Source of the DNA: Piliocolobus tephrosceles
Lineage: Eukaryota > Chordata > Mammalia > Primates > Cercopithecidae
DNA length: 64,000 nt
Reading direction: 5' to 3'
Assembly: GCF_002776525.5 (NCBI RefSeq)
Contig: NC_045443.1
Coordinates: forward strand, 44,718,953 to 44,782,952
Position numbers and translations under genes: made by a program. Of this stretch, positions 41,901 through 50,900 are shown piece by piece (positions within the stretch are counted from its first letter, which is position 1; every line of letters starts with the position of its first letter). Below the pieces are notes generated by a model that was not told the origin of the DNA, searched no databases, and was given only the letters and a program-made list of their open reading frames with translations.

Positions 41901-44900
41901 CTTTCAACTTTTCTTCTGCAGCTTTCTCACCTCTCTCAGCCTTCACTAAATTGAAGAGCGCTAGGGCCTTGCACTGGATTAGACTTAGGATCAGGGGAAT
42001 GTTGCGGCTGATTTGATCTTCTATACAGACCAATAAAACTTTCTCCCTATCAACAATAAGCTTCTTTTGCTTTTAATTATTTGTGTTCATTGGAGTAGCC
42101 CTTTTAATTTCTTTCAAGAACTTTTCCTTTGCATTCACATCTTGGCTAACTGGCACAAGAGGCCTAGCTTTCAGTCAGTCTTTGCTTTCGACATGCCTTC
42201 CTAAGTTTAATCATTTCCAGCTTCCAATTTAAAGTGAGAGATCTGCGAGTCTTCTTTCACTTGAATACTTACATGCCACTGTAGGGTTTTGTTTGTTTGT
42301 TTGTTTGTTTTGAGATGGAGTCTCACTCTCTCGCCCAGGCTAGAGTGCAGTGGCAGGATCTCAACTCACTGCAACCTCCGCCTACTGGGCTCAAGAGATT
42401 CTCGTGCCTCACCCTCTCAAGTAGCTGGGATTATAGGTATGCGCCACCACACTTGGCTAAATTTTTGTATTTTTAGTAGAGATAGGGTTTCACCATGTTG
42501 GCCAGGCTGGTCTCCAACTCCTGACCTCAAGTGATGCCGCCCACCTCGGCCTCCCAAAGTGCTGGGATTACAGGTGTGAGCCACCTTGCCTGGCCTCACT
42601 GTAGGGTTATTAACTGGCCTCATTTCAATACTGTTGTGTCTCAGGGAATAGGGAGGCCCAAGGAGAAGGAGAGAGATTGGGTTGTGGGGGCGGCTGGTCA
42701 ATGAAGCAGACAGGATGCACAATAACATATGGGTGTGCTTGATGGCTCCCCAAAACAATTACAATAGAAACATCAAAGATCCCTGATCAGAGATCACCAT
42801 AACAGATACAATAATAAGAAAAGAAATCTGAAATACTGTAACAATTACCAAAACGTGACACACAGAAACAAAGTAAACACATGCTGTTGGACAAATGGCA
42901 CCAATAGAGTTGCTTGACTTCCCTGATACAAGGTTGCCACAAACTTCCATTTTGTAAAAACAGTATCTGTGGATGCAATAAAGCGACACACAATAAAACA
43001 AGGTATGCCTATAATTCCTAATGGCGAAACATTAGTAGCATTCCCTTTAATGTCAGAAACAAGAATGCCTATTATCACTGCTTTTTCTTGGTATTACATA
43101 GAGGTCTTCACCAAAGCAGTTCCACAAGAAAGAAACACAGATTAGAAACAAAGAAAAAAGCCTGAAATTATTCTCAGATGATATGATGGTCCAAAAAGAA
43201 AACTCAAAACAATCTAGAGAAATTGCTAGAAATATTAAAAGTTTAGTAAGGTGACTAAACTTAGATGCAATTCTAATCAAAATCCCAGCAGGATATTTTA
43301 AGGAATTTGGGAAGATAATTCTAAAAGTTACATTGATGAGTAAAAGTCCAAGAATACCCAAAACATTCCTGAACAATAAAAGGTAGCAGAATATTCAGTA
43401 TACCAAATATTAAGACTTACAATTATAATGCTATAATAATTAAAGATAGTGTGGAACGGATGTAAGGACAGGCAATAGACCAGTGTAAAGAACAGAGAGA
43501 TGAGAAAGCAATCTAGGCAAACATGACATACGACAATAGTAGCATGGCAGATCCACAGGAGAAAGCAGGGCTATTCCAAAAATAGAGCTGGAAAAACCTT
43601 CAGCATATGTGAAAACGCCTAAATGTGAAAATTAAATCTTAAAAATGTTTAGAAGAAAGTAGAGGAGACTATTATGAACTCAAGCAGCAAACTTTTTTTT
43701 GAACAAATCATTTTATAAAGTCCTAATCTTTTCAAAAAATCAATAAGTTGAACTATATTAAAATTGAATGCTTATATTCATTAAAATTCCATAAAGAAGA
43801 TAAGCTACAAATTGACAGAAGAGAGTTATTATGAAAAAGATCAAAAGATTAGTATCCAGAATAAAGAACTCTCAAAATAAATCAACAGAAAAAGCTCTAA
43901 AAAAAATGGCCAAACACCAAATAGGCATTTCACAGGGAAAAAAAAGAAAAAGTGGAAAATATACAAGATGCTTAACCTTACCAACAGTTGAGAAATGAAA
44001 ACCTAACTAATAGTTGAGAAACCAAAATGGTATTTCAAAGACACAATGAAACGCCATTTTACACCCACTAGATTGACAACAATTAAGAAGCCCAACTATA
44101 TCAGTGTTGGTAAGGGTAAGAAATAGGCATTATTATACACTGCTAATGAGACTGTAAACTCATCATTTACCTTTGTAACAACTGTGTAACAACAAACTAT
44201 CTTTGTTATCATCCTGTGAAGCTGAACATCTACACATTTTATGACCCAACACCAAGAAACATATACAAAAATATTCACAGCATTGCTGAAATAAGGAAGG
44301 AAAAGACAGAAGGTAGGCAATAAAAAGAGGGACAGAAGGAGGGAAGAAAGAGTGGGAGGGAGAGAGAGAAAAAGAAAGGAAGAAAGGAATGAACCAACAA
44401 TCCAGCAACACAAGAATAGACATATAATGGTGTATTTCTAAAAAGAAATTATCCTTTGTAACAGTTACAATCAGAGCTCTAGAGCTATATGCATCAAAAC
44501 AAGAATGAATCATAAAAATATAATAGAGAAATAGGTGAGCCACAGAAAACTACACACAGTATGATATATTTTTAAAGCTCAAAAATAAGCAAGATTATAC
44601 CATATATTATTTATGAACATATATATATATATAATAAACCATTTTTAAATCAAAAGAATGACAAATATATAATTCAAGATAGTGGTTAACGGGGAGAGAG
44701 GCAAGGGACAAGATACAGAAAGGAGCATCAAGGTAACTTCAAAAATAATGGTAACGTTCTGGTTCTTAAGTCGAGAGGGGTGCTTATATAGGTTTATTTT
44801 AAATTATTCTCTGCAATTTATGTATGTGATACATATATTGCAGATATCAAATATTATAAAATGTAAATATTTCCCTAATTTTTTAGAAGATTAATATCAC

Positions 44901-47900
44901 AAGTTTCAAAGACATAAAAATATGCTATTTAAATAGTAAAAACTCAGATACCAATAAAATTTGTATTTCCAAATAATTAAAACAGTAAGAATGTCTTCCT
45001 TGATGGTGTTTATCTTTTTAAAAAACCCCTATGATAGGTTGGTTACCGGCATATGACAAGACAATACCACATTTATATTCTTCCACATTATTTATTTTAA
45101 AAGTCAGTATGACTTAACGACAAACAAATGTTGAAACATATCTTAAGTTTTCCATAATAAATGTTCTCTAGATTAAATAGTGGATAAATAGCTTTTCAAA
45201 ATAATGGGATATTGATTTCTAAAAATACCCAACTAACTTTTCTAGCTTTGTGAATTAGATAAGAACACTATTACTGAATTTTTAGAAGAATACCTTAGTA
45301 AAGTGAGCCATGGGAACAAGGTTTTAGCACCAGATGTTTAAAATGGCTTAAGCAAAATAATTCAATAAAAAGGAGTGAGCTATAAGAATTTACAGGTGAA
45401 AAGAAAATGCGATACATTCTCAATCTGCCCTCCACACCTTATTCCAGAAGTTTTTTTAATAAGTCTCCATATATACATAAGACATTCACATTCACACACG
45501 TTACAAAAGTCCTTACTTTTTCAGTCTAAAATACGCTGATGCTCTGTTCGTTGGCAACACGGGATTATATGGATCGGCATCCATGCCTTTTGTGTAACAG
45601 TCAATTGCTTCATCATATTTTCCTTGTTTGAAGTATTTATTGCCCTGAAAAAAAAGAAAATTATATAAAATGATCCTTTTTACAAATTCTGAAATTCACT
45701 ACAGTTGACCCTTGAACAACCCAGGTTTGAAGGGCAAGGGTCCACTTAAATGTGGATTTTTTTTCAATAAAAGTCTACATCAAGTGTGCCTGCCTCCCCT
45801 TCCAACTATTCTACCTTTCGGCCTCTGCCACCCCTGAGAGAGCAAGACCAACTCCTCCTCTTCCCCATCCTCAGCCTACTCAATGTGAAGATGACAAGGA
45901 TGGAGACTTTTAAATGATCCACTTCTACATAGTGAAATATATTTATATAAATAAATACACATTCTCTTCCTTAAAATGTTCTAATAATATTTTCTTTTCT
46001 CTAGCTTACTTTTTTGTAAGAATACAGTATAAAATACATATAACACATAAAATTTGTGCTAATCAACTATTTGTGTTATCCATACTGCTTCCGGTCAACA
46101 GTAAGCTATTAGTAGTTAAGTTTTTGGGGGAGTCACAAGTTATATGCAGACTTTTTACTGCATGAGGCACTGACCCCATACTGTTCAAGGGTAACTGTAT
46201 ATGGTCATTGTATGGGCACAAACCAAGAGCCTAGGCAGAAAAATGAGTAAAATACCTAGCATTATATTCCTTATTGACAATGCCAACCTACAGAAATGTA
46301 ACCAAAAAAAAGCATCAAGAGTTTAATGTGAAAAGAGTTCCACCTTTGTGAAAGTAATACAGCTGGTTTTATAATAATGAGGCATCCCTCAGGGAGATAC
46401 TGAACATTCCAAAAAGTAACCAAAGATAGCCTTTGATACCTGGGAGTGGAATATAACAGTTATGCCAAGAATCACACACTAATTTCAAGTTGCTTCAATC
46501 TACTACTAAAAACACTGGACAACTCCAGGTATAGTCTAAGCATTTTACATAAAACAGTTCACTTACTACTCCTAAGAACCCATTGAGGTTGGTAATATTA
46601 TTATCATTTTACAGATGAGATAACTGAAGTTCAGAAGTTTAAAGAACTTATCAGAGATTTGAACCCAGGTAATCTGGCTCCAGAGCATGTACCCCTAACC
46701 AATGTTACACTGCCTCCAGAGAGGGATGTAGCCAATAACAACAGAAAGTTTAAACACCTACTAAAACTGTGCTCAAGAAACTTTAGGGTCCACATGATTT
46801 TCAACATCTCCTGCTTACCTGAAAAAAAAAAAAAAAAAAATCTAAGTAATTAGTACCTTTTCTTTTAAAACAAGAGCCTTTTGTGAATCTACATGAATCC
46901 CATCTTCTTCCGACTCTGATTCTTGAGACAGAGACTCATGGGTACTATCGTCTTTGTCAAGCTCATCAAGGATACTGTCCTAAAACCAAAAGGAGGAAAA
47001 CAGTGGTCATAATTATATGATTGGGGGGGGAAAAAAAGACATACTAAAAAAATACACTCAAAAGAATGTAAATTGTTACAATCTAAGGACCTACAGGCTT
47101 ACAAAGCAAACCAAATCTCTCATTGTTAAGATTATATCCAGAGAAAAAGATGCCTTTGTTTAGAAAACCAAGATGCAAACTAAGAATCTGACTACGAACT
47201 CATAAAGCTAAGTCAACAGACTGTACAAATCACCCCTAAATCACAAACTATTAGCAGTTAGGTATTATGGTTTAAAGGAAGTTTGCAAATAGCCCTAAAC
47301 TAATATAATTAGCACCCATTAGCAGAGAAAGTTTTTTAAAAAATTGTTTTTCTTCCTTATTTTAAAACAAAAAACTGCTATTTTAAAACTGCTATTTTAA
47401 AACAAACAAAAGAAGAGCACATTAACTCCTAATCTTCACAATAACCTATGAGGAAGGTATAATTACCCATGTTTTCCACTTGAGGGAACTGAAATGCAGA
47501 AGTTAGTTAACTCATTCGAGGTCACTCAGCTAGTAAGTGACCAAGTCTACTTCCTCCAAGAGCTGTCAATCGCTATGTTATACTGTCTCTGAGGGTATTC
47601 CAAAATATAGCTGCCTCTACCAAAGGAAAAATAAAAAATGTGCTAGTACCACGATTCTCAATCTCTTTTGACCCACACTACTTTCATGGTAATAAATAAT
47701 TTCATAGACTGCCACTAGAATTTTTCTCTTATTTTTTATATGATAAAACAATGATTTTTAGTAAGATTTTATTTTTATTTTTATTTTTGAGACAGCATCT
47801 GGCTCTGTTGCCTAGGCTGGAGTGCAGTAGTGTGATGTCAGTTTACTGCAACCTCCAACTCCCAGGCTCAAGCCATCCTCCCACCTCGCTCTCCCAAGTA

Positions 47901-50900
47901 ACTGGGACTACAGGCGTGCACTACCATGTGCAGCTAGTTTTTTATTTTTTGTAGAGACGGGCTTTTGCCACGTTGGCCAGGCTGGTCTGGATACTAAGCC
48001 CAAGCAATCTGCCCACCTCAGCCTCCCAAAGTGTTGGGATTACAGGCGTGAGCCACCACGATGACCATTAGAGTTCATTAAAGCACTTTTAAACACAAAC
48101 TTTATTATGTAAACAAAATCCTTTTTGCATTCAAACACTATTTTAAAGTTATTTACATAAGAAAAAAACAAATTGCTTATAAAAATAAAAAAACTATGCA
48201 TAGTTTCATTAGATGAACATTGAAACATGGATTAAAATTTAGCTATGTGTTTTAGCATGAAGATTCTAGAAATACCACCAGCCTACCAACATTGTAGCCA
48301 GGATTATCCAACCCTGCTATGCTGACATGTATAGAAAACTAACAGCAGCAGAACACTAAAGCAGCTGCTCAGATCTGAACTAGAAAGAAATGGGAATTAA
48401 ACAACTATATCTTGTATAGAGACACTAAAATGACAATTGAAAGCTATGCAGTACAATCTTGATGGCATTGTCCACATACAGCAGGAGCTTAATCAGTATC
48501 TGCTGAATGAGTAAATGCCTGTGTAGAAAACACCTCTATAAGAAATCATCTGAGATGATGCCTTTCAGGAAAGGACATTATAAGAAGACACCAACTGATG
48601 AAAAGGAATAGGCTATAACAAAAAGTCACACACACAAAAAAATGAAGACAGTCTACATGACACTTGAGAATAAATTCTATTTTCAGAAAGTATTTCCAAC
48701 AGTGATAAATCCAAGACCCAAAATTTTACTTCTCCTATATTGGGACAATCCTGAAGCAGATGGCAAACTAAATAAAAGCCCCAGCTCTCTCTTAATTAGC
48801 CTTAGTTTTATTAAGAAAAATACCACACAAATAATTTGGAAAACTGTTTGACAGTATTTTCTAAAGCTAAATGTATTTATAAACTATGCCCCAGCAAATT
48901 CCCTCTAGGGTGTTTATATCCATCAAAAGACAAGTACAAGAATATTCACAGCAGGTTCATTCATCATAGCCCCAAATCACCAACAATACAAAAGTATTAT
49001 CAATAGAAGAACGGACACAAATTAAGACATCCACACAATGGAATTCTGGTCAGCAATGAAAAAGAACTGCTGCTACTCACAATATGGATCTCAAATAATG
49101 ATAGCGAAAGAAGCCAAACTTAATGCATACTGTAAAATACATTTATATGAAATTCCAAAACTGTATACAGTATGAGAGGTGAGAACAGTGGCTAATTTTG
49201 AGAAGTCATCTACTGAAAGTAAGGCCTCTGCGAGGCTGGAAATGTTCTTTTTGTTTCTGTTTTTTTGAGACAGAGTCGCCCAGGCTGGAGTGCAGTGACG
49301 TGCACCGCAACCTCTGCCTCCCGGGTTCAAGCCATTCTCGTGCCTCAGCCTCCCAGAATGTTCTATATCTTGATCTGAACAGTGGTTTCACAGGTGTACA
49401 CTTGAGTAAAAATTCAGGAAGATGCACACTTAAGATTTTTGGACTTTATGCACATTATACCTCAGTAAAAATGTTAAACAGAAAAATGCAGAGAAAATAA
49501 TAAACAGAGAAATCAGACAGTGGTTACTTCTGGGAGGAGAAGGGAGAAAAGAACATGAGATCAGAAAGGAGCACACCAGTAGCTTCAATGATATTGGAAA
49601 AATTCTCTTTAAGTCAGATAGTAGGTTCATGTATTCATTTTATTACTACGCTTTAGAACATATATCTCTACATATTCTTTGGTATGAATCAAATATTACA
49701 TAATAAACACTTGTTTAAAAACTAAAGAGGAATATATATTCCAAATTCATCAGTTGGTTATCACATCCCCCAACATACATACCCCTAACCAAATCAACCC
49801 TTAAAGTAGATCAAGAGTGCAGAATAGGGCTGGCCAACAGGTTCTCTTTCACAGGCTGACACGACAGTGGCTGCTTAAACCACTGGTAAAGGATTGTAAG
49901 GCAGAGCACTGGTGGTGATTCTCCAAGTATGTTGTGTATCACACGTGGGAGATGGGAGGACACACATCTGCTATCCCAGTCTGGAAGGGTAAAGAAGCCC
50001 AATTTCCTGGGATCAAGATAGGCCTATGTTTATTGTTACACAGCCCCAGTCCTAAGACTAGACACAAAGGCATTCTCTTTTAACAGATTACTGCAGGTCC
50101 TTCAGTTTACAACAAAGACATCTGCACAGTCATTCTTTTCTGGGAGTATCTTAGAATTCTGGCTGTTTAGGGGTTAGACAAGGTGGTGAAGAGGGGAGCC
50201 GTACGACTATAAAGGGATGGCACAAAGGGAATCTTTGTGGTGGTGCCATATATCTGCATCTTAATTGCGGTTGGGTAATCCAAACCTACACGTGGGATAA
50301 AATAACATAGAACCATACACACACTATACCAATGTCAATTCCTAGTTTTGATACTGTATACTACAGCTAAGAAAGATGTAACCACCAGAGGAAACTGGAT
50401 GAAGAGTACACTGGATAAATACTAATAAGTAAATAAATAGTAATTTTTGTAAAAAGAAAGAAAAAAAGAATAAAATCCTGGCTGTTTTAGCCACGATTCG
50501 CTGAAAGAGGATTGCAGGAAAAAATATTATCTCATTAAAGAGCTATGTAAGTAAATGTTTATTCCACATAAAATCATATATAAGAGAAAGACACAGGCCA
50601 TAACCCTACATTATTCTTCACTTAACCCTTGACTATTAGCTAACTCCCAGAAAATTTCACTCAAATATTAACAAGCAAATGACTAGATTAACTTACCACA
50701 TCAAGTTTTGCCCATGCCTCATAATCATAAGATTTTATCCTGTTTTTTGTGTTTTCCTCTTTGGTTTTTTTGGAAGGCTCTTTAGCTTTGCCTTTCTTCT
50801 TTTTCCTAAAATTCCCATTTCGAATAGGAGGTAAATTCTGAGGAGGAAAAAAAAAAAAAAAACACAAAGTTGTGAGTATTATGCTCTGTTACTCTTTGTA

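Larger units (their letters stand above)
46980..50696 (-). other. RPAP3: RPAP3 intron 3
   Basis: Repeats as listed (MIR, Alu, L1M). 49500-50690 shows no repeat or exon I can name. Confidence 0.85.

Noticed and set aside
44163..44543. Minus-strand 126-codon frame rich in Ser, Phe and Leu
   Set aside because: It is the reverse of an AG-rich tract in an old L1 3'UTR; low complexity.
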